The position numbers were made by a program, and so were the translations under genes. DNA of 64,000 bases from Epiperipatus broadwayi (Eukaryota > Onychophora > Udeonychophora > Euonychophora > Peripatidae), in the NCBI GenBank assembly GCA_028023455.1, contig JAQFVV010012416.1, positions 6,119,594 to 6,183,593 of the forward strand, written 5' to 3'. Below the pieces are notes generated by a model. That model made no database searches. It was given only the letters and a program-made list of their open reading frames with translations, and was not told the origin of the DNA. Shown here piece by piece: positions 33,536 through 45,180 of the stretch (its first letter is position 1; each line of letters starts with the position of its first letter).

Positions 33536-34593
33536 CGAAACGGAATCTGAGATTCAGATTTCGTTTCACGTGTTTCATAGTCCTATCCGATCCCTCACCA
33601 CCAAACTGGATTCAAACCCCAGTCCTATGTATATATACGCACCTATTTAGTTCAATTTTTTTTTATAATTTTGTATTCAAAATAAACATTAACAAGAGAT
33701 TTAATAATCTTGAATTAAATAAATCAATAATAATATTTCATATAATTTTAATAGATCGTATATGTGTGTAAATCACATATGTATATTAAAAGTGATGGGG
33801 GATAATATTTGTATTTGTATATGTTATATGAAAATGTATATTTAAAATTTTATATACAAAAAATACATATGTATGTAATGGCGTGGGATGATGCAATCGG
33901 CTTGGTAGCTTGTAAAAGCATTCTAAACAAAAATCAATTAGCATGATTAAATTATAATCTCTATTAGAAAATTAAATAAATTTCATTAACAAAACTTATC
34001 ATTTGGTAAAATCTATTTCTGAACCAGAAATAGATTTAGACCAATTGTGTCAAAAATACTAATTCGTTTGCATTGTTTTACACTACCTGATTAACAAAGG
34101 AGAAATTTCTTACTAAACGCTGTTCTGCCATATTCTTTTATAGCCACAGGTATTACAACTTAATAGCATTCCTTAGATAAACTGGAGTCATATAAATAGG
34201 ACCCAAATTCAATCATCAAGGAGAGTACATAGATTCGTAAGGCATCCCCCGAACGAATCTACGTCACTCAAATTTTCAAAAAACACCTCTCCATGACCAG
34301 GCCAACTCAACTTTAGCCAGCCTGCCACTAATGATGAACATCTGTGAACCTGCTGCTATACCGTGAAAACCAACCGGGTAATCTGCTACCTGCTTTCCAA
34401 AGGTAACGCTGTGAAATGCCGCCTTTATGGACTCAGAGCTTTCTCCAGATTCTCTTAACATATGATGGAATTTAATGTTAATTATTTGTAACTTTTATAG
34501 TCTCTTTTATTCTATAACTATTTTGATTAGCCTCATAATTTTTTTCATTTTTAATTTAATGCAGAAATTATTTTATTAATATTTTGTCTAATA
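33536..34593. repeat. 2.4 kb unclassified repeat, copy A, left part
   Basis: Matches 39943-41013 at high identity. It begins with TTTCATAGTCCTATCCGATC and GGATTCAAACCCCAGTCC (reverse complement resembles a pol III B box) and includes a less AT-rich patch at about 34205-34460. The minus strand of that patch encodes GFHGIAAGSQMFIISGRLAK and related sequence without recognised homology. Copy A is interrupted after 34593 by a Penelope-like element and continues at 35722. Confidence 0.8.
34276..34461 (-). pseudogene. Unidentified coding-like fragment in the 2.4 kb repeat
   Basis: A 61-residue minus-strand frame with a normal amino-acid composition (FGKQVADYPVGFHG, then SGRLAKVELAWSWRGVF) in a locally GC-richer patch, unlike the AT-driven frames around it. 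The equivalent frame in copy B (about 40683-40866) is closely similar but does not run clean. Family unknown. It may be a remnant of an ORF of the original autonomous element. Confidence 0.35.
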
Positions 34594-34798
34594 AAAACAT
34601 TACAAGCATAAAGCTAAACTAGTCAATATAAAATCAAAACTACCCCAAATCTAAAATTAAACCAGACCAGCATAAAAATAATATTAAAACACAACCTAAG
34701 GTTTCACTGCTACAAGCAGACTTCTCAAGTGTAAAGAACTACTAAAAAACTACACAATATATATACTATTAAAAACTACCCACAAATCCATTCACTTT

Positions 34799-35038
34799 TC
34801 ATCCACCCTTAATATTAAAAGAACTTTTAAATAAGTTAATTGCTTTAGAATAATAAATTTTCAATAATAAAGACTTTTTAATTCTTCTTTTGATTTCATT
34901 TCTTTCAAAGAAGACAACCCTAGCTTCATCAAAATCAATAGTGTGGCCTGTATCTTTTTCATGGACATATAAAGCAGAACTAAGATATCTATTTTTAACT
35001 CTACTTTTATGAACCTTTATTCTTTCATTTAAACTCAA
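34799..35038 (-). pseudogene. GIY-YIG endonuclease fragment of Penelope-like element (antisense copy)
   Basis: A 79-residue frame starting MSLNERIKVHKSRVKNRYLS and covering ALYVHEKDTGHTIDFDEARV to LLLKIYYSKAINLF. The GIY-YIG motifs themselves lie just upstream (toward 35130) in a shifted frame. It differs from the sense copy at several residues, so the two arms have diverged slightly since insertion. Confidence 0.8.
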
Positions 35039-35134
35039 ACATGACCTATGTAAACCTTCTTACAAAATAAACAAGGAATAAAATATACTACACCAGGAAT
35101 AGTCTTTCTATCAAAAACTTCTTTTGTATTATTT

Positions 35135-35585
35135 AATAATACAAAATAAATAATACAAAAGAAGTTTTTGATAGAAAGACTATTCCTGGTGTAGTATATT
35201 TTATTCCTTGTTTATTAAATAATACAAAAGAAGTTTTTGATAGAAAGACTATTCCTGGTGTAGTATATTTTATTCCTTGTTTATTTGTAAGAAGGTTTAC
35301 ATAGGTCAGAGTAGTTTGAGTTTAAATGAAAGAATAAAGGTTCATAAAAGTAGAGTTAAAAATAGATATCTTAGTTCTGCTTTGTATGTCCATGAAAAAG
35401 ATACAGGCCACACTATTGATTTTGATGAAGCTAAGGTTGCCTTCTTTGAGAGAAATAAAATCAAAAGAGGAATTAAAGAGTCTTTATTATTGAAAATTTA
35501 TTATTCTGAAGCAACTAACTTATTTAGGAGTTCTTTTAATATTAAGAGTGGATGGGAAGTGAATGGATTTGTGGGTAGTTTTTAA
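35135..35585 (+). pseudogene. GIY-YIG endonuclease domain of Penelope-like element (sense copy)
   Basis: Upstream frame: EVFDRKTIPGVVYFIPC, with VVY in the GIY position. After a frameshift near 35284, the 35277-35585 frame has KVYIGQSSLSLNERIKVHKS, with YIG and the conserved arginine, then SALYVHEKDTGHTIDFDEAK and IKESLLLKIYYSEATNLF. These features and their order match the nicking endonuclease at the C terminus of Penelope-like proteins. The reverse transcriptase is missing through 5' truncation, so the copy cannot move itself. Confidence 0.85.
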
Positions 35586-35721
35586 TAGTATATATATTGT
35601 GTAGTTTTTTAGTAGTTTCTTTACACTTGAGAAGTCTGCTTGTAGCAGTGAAACCTTAGGTTGTGTTTTAATATTATTTTTATGCTGGTCTGGTTTAATT
35701 TTAGATTTGGGGTAGTTTTGA

Positions 35722-37055
35722 TTTGTCTAATATATATGTTTCAAATGCTAAATGACATTTCAATGAACTCCCACCCTTGCCAGTATAGTCATTTTTACCT
35801 TAGCTCCTCACATTAGATAGGAGTAACACTTAATTAATTAGTTTGTTTTTACTTTTAAAACTATAACGCTTGCTAGGTTGGGAGATTTTTTTTAAAAAAA
35901 TGTTTTACTAATTATTATACTTTTTGTGTAAACAACAGAGGGAGAAATAAAGTTTCACCTTTGATTAGTTTACGATTTATGCAATGTTAATAATTTCCGT
36001 AAGAGCGCAATATTAATGCAAACAAATATGTTAAATATACATATTACTTTTTATGTCTTTATTCTCGCCTATCTAAAAATATATATGAATATTTTTCTTA
36101 AAGCACACATTAGACTTAATTGTATACTGTGTTATACGTATGTGGAATTTTATTAAATAAGTTTTGTTGGTATTAAAATACTTTTCTAATGTCTTTAAAC
36201 TACATTTAATAAATAAGATCATACCATTATCTTTGATGTTATCATTATACGTTATAAGCTTAATTATAGATATTTGACTAGTTATTAGGCCATCCCAAAA
36301 TGTTGTTAGCGTAGGCCACTCTTGATGTTATTACGCTTTATCTAGAGATGTGCGCCGGAACACCCGAGTTGTCTCATCTTCATTTCAGGTTGTAAACAGG
36401 GTGATGAATGTCCCTGGACCATATATATGTATATATACTCATGTAACGATTCCAATGCATGGGATAATTCCAACAAAGTTCAGCCCAGTGCATCTCCTCT
36501 GAGGACCCTTTGTCAACCCATTCCACAAAATGTGGGGTGGCAAGTCAGCTAGACTGTTTTCTTTTATATGATAAAGCATCTCAAAATATTAGATCCGCAG
36601 ATTTTTGGCCATTATGCTAACACCGTGACACTTTATATTAGACCCCTCTTTTCAAAAAGCTCAAGTCTATAAATATCTATATCTACTGTTATGGTCTGAC
36701 TAAACATATCTCATAAATTAAATAACTTTTAATGTGTCACTTAATGACTCTCTGTATATAATTTAAAGAAATAATCCCACTAAAGTTAAGCATAAGTACT
36801 TGTCTGTTTTAAAATGTATATACACATTTGTCATGATTTTTCCCTGAGTCTTTTTGTTTCTCCGATGTGCAATGTCGGCCGGTGGTAAATTAAATATTGT
36901 AGTATCATCAGATTTGCTGCTCATAAGTAATTGAACCTGTAATCTGGTCATACAGGGCAGAGTTCATGATTGTTCCTGACATATGTATCTTGCACATGAT
37001 TGGACTCGAGGTACTTTTGCCTAGATGCTAGATCTTGTTATGTGGATAGACGATT
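35722..37055. repeat. 2.4 kb unclassified repeat, copy A, right part
   Basis: Continuation of copy A, matching 41003-42388. It includes GTCCCTGGACCATATA, ACCCATTCCACAAAATGTGG, ATGTCGGCCGGTGGTAAATT and GATTGGACTCGAGGTAC, and ends around GACTGGTACA at about 37055, where similarity to copy B stops. No terminal repeats or transposase were recognised, so its class is open. Confidence 0.8.
36763..36951 (-). pseudogene. Conserved unidentified ORF fragment in the 2.4 kb repeat (copy A)
   Basis: A 62-residue frame containing KSDDTTIFNLPPADIAHRRN and MTNVYIHFKTDKYLCLTLVG. The frame is kept in copy B (42069-42269) with only a few substitutions, suggesting it was once protein-coding. Family not recognised. 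Confidence 0.35.
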
Positions 37056-39942
37056 TCGACTGGTACAGGGATTTTTTCCCTCCGGGTTTATACGCCCAAT
37101 CGTGGGGCCTGTAACTTATTTCCACCCCTGAAGAGATTATTGAGTATGTATGTGTATATATATATAATTCTTTTGTTCAAGATAAGGATTTGGAGTCAAT
37201 ATTTTTTTCCTTTTCCAAAACAATGTACTGTGTTGCTTGCTATATGTTAGATTTATATGAACATATACTATATGAATGTGAAGATAGAGAAATGTAGAAA
37301 TATGTTTATTTTATATAAAAGTAGTGAAAATGGCAATTTGAAAATGTCATAAACATGTAAAGTTTTTTCTATATATTTATGTACTATTTATATGAGCAAC
37401 ACAAATAGTTTTTTTTTGTGTACATTATATAACTAAAATTTTAAAGCATAGCTTAAATATATATGTGTATATGTAAAGAAAAAAAAAGAAAATAATCTAA
37501 TAGTGGATCTTAATTGAAAATCATGTGCATAGGTTCAAACTTGTATATATATATTGAACCGCCTATCTTCCCTTTTAAAACACCTCAACTACTAACTAAT
37601 AACACCATGACAAAAATGACCACAATTAAAATATCAAATATTACTTTTCTTTATGTTGCCTTACTGAATTATCCAGTCTTCGAAGGTGTTTAGTTCTCAG
37701 GTAAAGTGTAAACTATTATCAGTAGTAAACTACCAACAACACCAACACTCGACTACCAAACAGACACTGGCCAAATAAACACTATTTTTTTAAAGAAGAA
37801 AAAACCCTTTAGGCTCCAGTTAATTACAGTGTAATTAACATGTCCATCTGATCAGCCCAATTTGGTACCTGAGATCCCTGCTAGCTCAATCGGTTTTTAA
37901 TCACCCTCTAAGAAAACAACAATTCATATGCTAAATACACTGCCCAAAGCTACTACTACTATTTTAAATACTATAAGAATTAAACGAATCATCCTAGCTA
38001 AATGAAAAAATGTCCACTCTAATACTTCAATTTTCAAAATAAATAATAAATAATATTGTACTAAATGCAGAAAACATTTACGTCTTTAAACCAACAAATC
38101 CTTATTTTAAAATAATATTGTAATTTCCTTCTCCTTTTAACTTTAAAATCAATTATTTATTATCGATGGTTAGATTTATTCCCTTCCCACTTTATTAAAA
38201 TATATTATTATACTTTCCTGCACGTATTAAACATACACATAAATATTTTAAGAAAAATAGTTTAAGTTTTTTCTTTTATTTAAAATAAATCAATCATTTT
38301 ATCTTATAATTTAAAAAGAACATGCACACTTTCTTTTAAAATTAAAATAAGCATTTTAATACATCAACATAATAAACAAAATCTACACGTTACAATTAGT
38401 TTTAAACTCACACATACGTGCATGCAATGTCTTTAAATATTATTCAGTATAGAAGCTGATATCGTTTATTATTATTATTCCAAAATATTATCTCATGAAG
38501 TTTAAAGTTTTATTTTCTTAAAGATTAATTCATAAAGTTTAAAGTTTATTTAATACAGTTTATCTTTTTATTTTTTTTTTAAAAGGAAAAAACAGGAATG
38601 AGAAGATATTAAAGTCAATAATTATCTAGGATTTTATAAGTTCAATATGACGTACACAGCACAATACGATTTCTTTAGAATCATTTACGACCGATTAACA
38701 ACTCTTCCTTGGATCCTGTGATACTGTATGACTTTCGTGGCTTAATTAACATACACACACTCCGTGACTTTCATGGCTTAATTAACATACACACACTCTG
38801 CTACTTATTTAATTTATTTGAACATGGTTTCCTTTCGAACTAATTGCAGATCTTGATGCATAGAGAGGCTCCAGTTGATTGCACACCATGATGATTTAAC
38901 ACTGCATCATGTTTGGAAATATAACAGTTTAAATAACTGCTACATTTATTGCTTCAAGAATTATTTCAAAAATAAGAAGAAGTTCCGAATAGCAAAATGT
39001 TGAGATATTTATACTGTTTTTTAAACAATGGAAAACTTTATTAACAGCAGCGTCTATTGTCTCATGAAATTATCAGCTTTTTGCTTCTATTTTCTTTAAA
39101 ACTTTCACACACACACACATTTAATTGTTTTATTATAAGATAAAACTAATTTTCTTTATTATTTTATTATAAATTAATCAAAATAATATTAAATCATTTT
39201 TTACCTTTTCCTTCCTTTTTAAACAAAAAATCTTATCATTTTTTATAAGAGTTTATGATTTATTTTTATTTAATAATAGATTCCCCCCCCCCACTTGCTC
39301 TTTAGTTTTACATTTTATTCTTTCAATTTTTATGTTTTTAAAAGGCGAGATTTATAAAATTAATTAAATATCAATGTACTTCAGTACAATATGTAATCAT
39401 GATCACACTCGATTGGCTGGCGCCCGGTAGTAATACCATTATAAATTTTGCCAATGGATGGTGGAATGAATACATTAGATGTTATAGCAATGATCAAAAT
39501 TTGAAAGCAAATATGATAGTCACCCAACAGATTTTGATGTTATAAATAGGAATGTTACTAATGAAATTATGTCTGTTTCATGTGCAAAAAAACAACCATA
39601 ACCCAAAAGAGAAAGCAGAGAAAAGGTAGCAGGGTAGAATAGAGTGATGAGGGGGGGGGTACATACCTGTTTGAAAAAATACATATGGACACACACACAT
39701 ATACAAAAAACAGAAATGAAAATTTTCATTTATTTATTTTGCTTAAAGATGCATGCACATTTTGGAAAACACATAATGACCGGAAAATTTTGTTTATAAG
39801 AGAATTTATTATGATAGAGTAAGTTATAATAAACAATCTTATCCACTTAGTACTCATCCAAACATGGTTTTTTTTATCGTCATTTGGACTGGCAAGTAAG
39901 GCCATTTTTTTTATTAAGTTAGGGAAAATGAAATGGAAACAG
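37056..39942. other. 2.9 kb AT-rich stretch, nothing firm
   Basis: Contains a short tandem duplication at about 38725-38798 (two units of GACTTTCRTGGCTTAATTAA plus ACATACACACACTC, about 37 bp each), a C run near 39284, a G run near 39649 and a (CA)n near 39108. No gene was recognised. The 69- and 81-residue minus-strand frames at 39520-39971 show no family motifs. Confidence 0.5.
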
Positions 39943-42388
39943 AGATTCAGATTACGTTTCACGCGTTTCATAGTCCTATCCGATCCCTCACCACCAAACT
40001 GGATTCAAACCCCAGTCCTACATATATATACACATCTATTCAGTTTAATTTTTTTTTAAATTTTGTATTCAAAATAAATGTTAGCAAGAGATTTAATAAT
40101 CTTGAATTAAATAAATCAATAATAATATTTCATATAATTTTAATAGGTCGTATATGTGCGTAAATCACACACACACATATATATATATATATTAAAAGTG
40201 ATGGGGGATTAGGTATATATTAATATTTATATTTGTATATGTTATATGAAAATGTATATTTAAAATTTTATATACTAAAAATACGTATGTATGTAATAGC
40301 ATGGGATGATGCAATCGGCTTGGTAGCTTGTAAAACCATTCTAAACAAAAATCAATTAGCATGATTAAATTATAATCTCTATTAGAAAATTAAATAAATT
40401 TCATTAACAAAACTTATCATTTGGTAAAATCTATTTCTGAGTCAGAAATAGATTTAGAACAATTGTTTTAAAAATATTAATTCGTTTGCATTGTTTTACA
40501 TTACCTGATTAACAAAGGAGACATTCCTTACTAAAAGCTGTTCTGCAATATTCTTTTATAGCCACAGGTATTACAACTTAATAGCATTCCTTAGATAAAC
40601 TGGAGTCATATAAATAGAACCCAAATTCAGTCATCAAGGAGAGTATGTAGATTCATAAGGCATCTGCCGAATGAATCTACATCACTCAAATTTTCAAGAA
40701 ACACCTCTCCATGACCAGGCCAACTCAACTCTAGCCAGCCTGCCCCTAATGATGAACATCCGCGAACCTGCTGCTGTACCGTGAAAACCAACTGGGTAAT
40801 CTGCTACCTGCTTTCCAAAGGTAACGCTGTGAAATGCCACCTTTATGGACTCAGAACTTTCTCCAGATTATCTCTTAAAATATGAAAGAATTTAATATTA
40901 ATTATTTGTAACTTTTATAGTCTCTTTTAATCTATAACCATTTTGATTAGCCTCGTAATTTTTTTCATTTTTAATTTAATGCAGAAATTATTTTATTAAT
41001 ATTTTGTCTAATATATATGTTTTAAATGCTAAATGACATTTCAATGAACTCCCACCCTCACCAGTATAGTCATTTTTACCATAGCTCCTCGCATTAGATA
41101 GGAGTAACAATTAATTAGTTTGTTTTTACTTTTAAAACTACAACACTTGCTAGGTTGGGAGATTTTTTTTAAAAAAATGTTTTACTAATTATTATACTTT
41201 TTGCATAAACAACAGAGGGAAAAATAAAGTTTCACCTTTGATTAGTTTACAATTTATGCAATGTTAATAATTTCCGTAAGAGCACAATATTAATGCAAAC
41301 AAATATGTTAAATATACATATTACTTTTTATGTCTTTATTCTCGCCTATCTAAATATATATATATATATATGAATATTTTTCTTAAAGCACACCTTAGAC
41401 TTAATTGTATACTGTGTTATACGAATGTGGAATTTTATTAAATAAGTGTAATGAAAGAGGGGGAGGAGATTTAGAACTTTTGTTGGTATTAAAATACTTT
41501 TCTAATAATGTCTTTAAACTACATTTAATAAATAAGATCATACCATTATCTTTGATGTTATTATTATAGGTTATAAGCTTAATTATAGATATTTGACTAG
41601 TTATTAGTCCGTCCCAAAGCATTGTTAGCATAGCCCACTCTTGATGTTACTATGCTTTATCTAGAGGCATGCGTCGGAACACCCGAGTCATCTTATCTTT
41701 GTTTCATGTTGTAAATAGGATGATAAATGTCCCTGGACCATATACATATATATACTCACGTAACGAGAGCAATGCATTGGATAATTTCAGTAAAGTTCGG
41801 CCCAGTGCATTTCTGTCTGAGGACCCTTTGTCAACCCATTCCACAAAATGTGGGGTGGCAAGTTGGCTAGACTGTTTTCTTTTATATGATAAAGCACCTC
41901 AAAATATTGGATCCGCAGATATTCAGCCATTATGCTAACATTGTGACACTTTATATTAGACCTCTCTTTTCAAAAAGCTCAAGCCTATAAATATCTATAT
42001 CTACTGTTATGGTCTAATTAAATGTATCTCATAAATTAAATAACTTTTGATATGTCGCTTAACGACTCTCAGTATATAATTTGAAGAAATAATCCCACTA
42101 AAGTTAAGCATAGGTACCTGTCTGTTTTAAAATGTATATACGCATTTGTCATGATTTCCCCCTGAGTCTCTTTGTTTTTCCGATGTGCGATGTCGGCCGG
42201 TGGTAAATTAAATATTGTAGTATCATCAGATTTGCTGTTCATAAGTAATTGAACCTGGAATCTGGGCATACAGGCCTAGAGTTCATGATTTGTTCCTGAC
42301 ATATGTATCTCGCACATGATTGGACTCGAGGTACTTTCGCCTTGATGCTAGATCTTGTTATGTGGACAGACAATTTCAACCGGTACAA
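39943..42388. repeat. 2.4 kb unclassified repeat, copy B (uninterrupted)
   Basis: A full copy without the Penelope-like insertion. Its empty target site TTTGTCTAATA lies at 41003-41013. It has private changes relative to copy A, such as a small insertion near 41449-41475 (GTGTAATGAAAGAGGGGGAG) and TA-repeat length differences. Ends are inferred from where similarity to copy A starts and stops. No coding domain, TIR or LTR was recognised. Confidence 0.8.
42069..42269 (-). pseudogene. Conserved unidentified ORF fragment in the 2.4 kb repeat (copy B)
   Basis: Counterpart of 36763-36951: a 66-residue frame with FQVQLLMNSKSDDTTIFNLP, ADIAHRKNKETQGEIMTNAY and HFKTDRYLCLTLVGLF. Most codon differences between the two copies leave the residue similar. 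No family recognised. Confidence 0.35.
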
Positions 42389-42827
42389 TACATTAGCAAG
42401 ATGATTTCCACTCTGCATCCTTTACAGTATTCAGATTGCCATTAACCCTCACATGCCATATGGCCCCAATAACCACATTTAAAGTTTGTTCCAATTCTTT
42501 TTGGGTTTTTTGCCAGTTTGATGCTGAGACTTTAAAACTTTTGATTGTTTCAGAATTGACTCAGTTGCTATCCCTTGTCTAATGTCCTTACCATATGTTA
42601 AAAACCTGATGGTGGACCCTTGCTTATTTAATAAGTCAACAGGTATTCCCTATCAAAGTTGTTTCAGGAGGACTTTTTCCAATAAATCATCATATATGAA
42701 GTCTTTAGATAACTCCCTAAATTTCTAAATCAAATTCTTAAAGATTCTCCAAATTAGTTTGGATTTCTGCTATGAAAATGGAGATGGGCTACATGTCTAG
42801 ATAATTGTAGGTTGAGTAAGTTAGTGT
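42389..42827. other. Intergenic stretch, nothing recognised
   Basis: Slightly less AT-rich than the surroundings. No coding frame or repeat family could be assigned. Confidence 0.45.
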
Positions 42828-42915
42828 CTTTAAAAAATTCAAACTTTATTTATACTTTTTGCATACTTTCAATTGTTAGTAATAGCACACAGGTTAGTAT
42901 ATACCTGAGTATCAT
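42828..42915 (-). mobile_element. R2 SINE-like tail fragment
   Basis: Contains AAACTTTATTTATACTTTTT and TTGTTAGTAATAGCACACAG, the antisense R2 body, then breaks off. A minor fragment. Confidence 0.6.
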
Positions 42916-43248
42916 TTTATGCGGTAGATAGGTTCAACAGAAAACCTGCATTAGAAAACATCGCACAAAAATAGACTTGACTTACCTTGAAAAATTGGGG
43001 GATAGGTGCTGTAATTTTCAGAATTTGCATAAAAGCGAAGCAACAAGGAAGAATTACTTTAAAATTTGCATTAAAAAAATAAGCAATTAAAGTATGACTA
43101 ATAAAAAATTTCAAATATTTGAAAAAAATTAATACAAGACAAACTTTTTTTTACTTTTTTTATTACTACAGTATTTAATTTTACATTTTTCATACATATT
43201 TTAATCATTACCGCTAGCGTTCGTTTGCAAACTGGTAAGAAATTCGAT
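42916..43248. other. AT-rich stretch, nothing recognised
   Basis: No coding frame or repeat assigned. Confidence 0.45.
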
Positions 43249-43354
43249 GTGATGTGATGTATTGTGGCTTCTCCTTAAACGAAGTCAAGAATCTCTCAGC
43301 AATTATGCCCAGAGAAACCTGTTAACCACTTTATTTTTATTCGTGATGTGATGT
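43249..43354 (-). mobile_element. Very short LINE 3'-end insertion with 12 bp direct repeats
   Basis: GTGATGTGATGT at 43249-43260 and 43343-43354 flanks an 82 bp minus-strand segment carrying the 3' end AACAGGTTTCTCTGGGCATA ... AAGGAGAAGCCACAATAC. The same tail occurs at about 63370-63438 in sense orientation at the end of a LINE protein fragment. This is therefore a severely 5'-truncated insertion of that LINE. The direct repeats may be a target-site duplication or part of a CATCACAT-type tail repeat. Confidence 0.75.
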
Positions 43355-43855
43355 ACAACTAGCGCCACTTTCTGTCTTATGCTGTGTTAATGGTTTTCTG
43401 TTTCTACATTAAAAAAATGAAATCGCAATCAAAAGAAAATATTATACATTATCATTAGAAAGATTATTTTCAGTTTATAAAATCTTCATTTTTTATTTTA
43501 AAAATCTAAAAGATTATTTATTTCTCCTATATATAACAAAGAAGTTTGCTATTAACTGAAAGGAGACCCTTTGATTTCTCTTGGAGGTCTTAAAGGAACC
43601 GAGCAGGGCAAATTCCTAATGTCCACTCCATACGTTCTTGTCATTGCAGCTGTTATTACTATGTGTTTATTCATATAGTATATGAACATGGATGGGCTGC
43701 TCACCAACACACAATAGCCAGCGTGGTGAGTTTATTGGCTTTTTACCTCTGAGTTTAAGATCAAGAAACACCATGGTCTTTCTTCTCAGTGCCTGATAAG
43801 GCAGAATGAATGTTTGTGTAACTGATAAATATTTTTCCAATACATATATACAATT

Positions 43856-45094
43856 ATGACAGACAAAAATAAAGCATGGCCCTTATTCACAGGAGGCTGT
43901 AAAGTCACCAACCAAGGCAGCGGTTGGTGGCCGAAGGTGGAGGGTGCTAAGAATCCCCTGATTGTGAACCCAGGCTGCCATTTGATGACAACTTTTTATT
44001 TAGGTACTTACAACTGCAGATCACTTTCAAATGAAGGAAGATTACAAGAATTAGAAGAAGAACTGTCTTATATTAAATGGGACATTATTGGACTTTGTGA
44101 AGTTAGAAGAAAAGGTGAAGAAACAATTGATTTAAAAAGTGGACATATATTCTATTATAAAGACACAAATATTGGAAATACAAGTGGAGTAGGATTCATT
44201 ATAAATAAAAAGTGGAAGAACAATATTGTGGAGATTGATGGTATATCAGACAGAGTGGCAAGATTAGTTATACAACTTAATAGCAGATACCAAATGCAGA
44301 TAATTCAGGTTTATGCCCCAACAAGTTCTCATAATGATGAAGTAGTAGAAGATTTTTATATGGATGTACAAAAGACTTTTGATCAGAGTAAACAACACTT
44401 TAAAATTGTTATGGAAGACTTTAATGCTAGAATTGGTAAACAAATGAAAGATGAAAGTGCTGTAGGTAATTTTGGTTATGGTAATAGAAATGAGAGAGGA
44501 CATAGACTTGTGGAGTTTGCAGGAAAAAAAACACTTTATATTATGAATTCTTTTTTTCAGAAAAATGTTAAAAGAAAATGGACATGGAAACATCCAAATA
44601 AAGGTACAGCAGAATTGGATTATATTTTGACTAACAGGAAATACATATTTCAAGATTGTAATGTTCTTAATAGATTTAACACAGGAAGTGATCATCGTAT
44701 AGTAAGGTGCAAGATACGTGCTAATGTAAAACTAGAAAGACAAAAATTGTTAAGAAAAACAATATTTACAGTTGATATTCCTAATCTTCAGAAACATTCT
44801 AATGAATTTAAATTAGAACTTACAAATCGGTTTCAAGTATTAGTAGATTTTGAACAAGATTCAGATTTGAATGAAATTAATATGAAAATAACTGATACAC
44901 TTTTAAAAACTGCAACAGAGATAGCTGGTAGAAAAAAGCAGCAATTGACCAATAAAATTTCTACTGAGACTAGAGAATTTATGAAGAAAAGAAGAAATAT
45001 GAAGATATACAAAAATGATGCATTAAAAAGAATTGAATATCTCGAATGTTGTAAAATGGTGCGGAAAAGAATTGAAAATGATATAAGAAAGTAA
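43856..45094 (+). pseudogene. RTE endonuclease domain (APE type), 412-residue frame
   Basis: APE-type endonuclease that nicks target DNA for target-primed reverse transcription. Motifs in order: LGTYNCRSLSNEGRL (about residues 50-64), DIIGLCEVRRKGEE (catalytic E), QVYAPTSSHNDE, EDFNARIGK (catalytic D-x-N, with E in the usual G position), RKWTWKHPNKGTAELDYILT, and FNTGSDHRIVRCKI (catalytic SDH). All key catalytic residues are visible. The frame continues into the linker and ends at a premature TAA. The first 42 residues before MTTFYLG may be non-coding, so the true start could be the ATG at 43985. Confidence 0.9.
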
Positions 45095-45180
45095 AACTGT
45101 GAACTAGCAAAAAAAGCTGTAGAAGAAAATAAAAGTCTTAAGAATGTAAAACAACATTTTGGTATTGGTAGAAAATTTAT

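Larger units (their letters stand above)
34594..35721. mobile_element. Penelope-like element, inverted dimer with target-site duplication
   Basis: Two 5'-truncated copies lie head to head: antisense at 34594 to about 35134 and sense from about 35135 to 35721. Each encodes the GIY-YIG endonuclease end of a Penelope-like retroelement. The direct repeats TTTGTCTAATA at 34583-34593 and 35722-35732 flank the pair, while the paralogous site at 41003-41013 has one copy and no insert, proving the boundaries. The sense copy contains a 69 bp internal tandem duplication (35152-35220 and 35221 onward). A degenerate hammerhead-like motif (CTTGAGA at 35626, GAAA at 35650) sits in the 3' region, in line with the known hammerheads of these elements. 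Confidence 0.88.

Noticed and set aside
35590-35660. Calling the Penelope-like 3' region a functional hammerhead
   Set aside because: The core reads CTTGAGA, not CTGANGA, and the stem II to GAAA junction has an extra base. It is described only as a degenerate motif.
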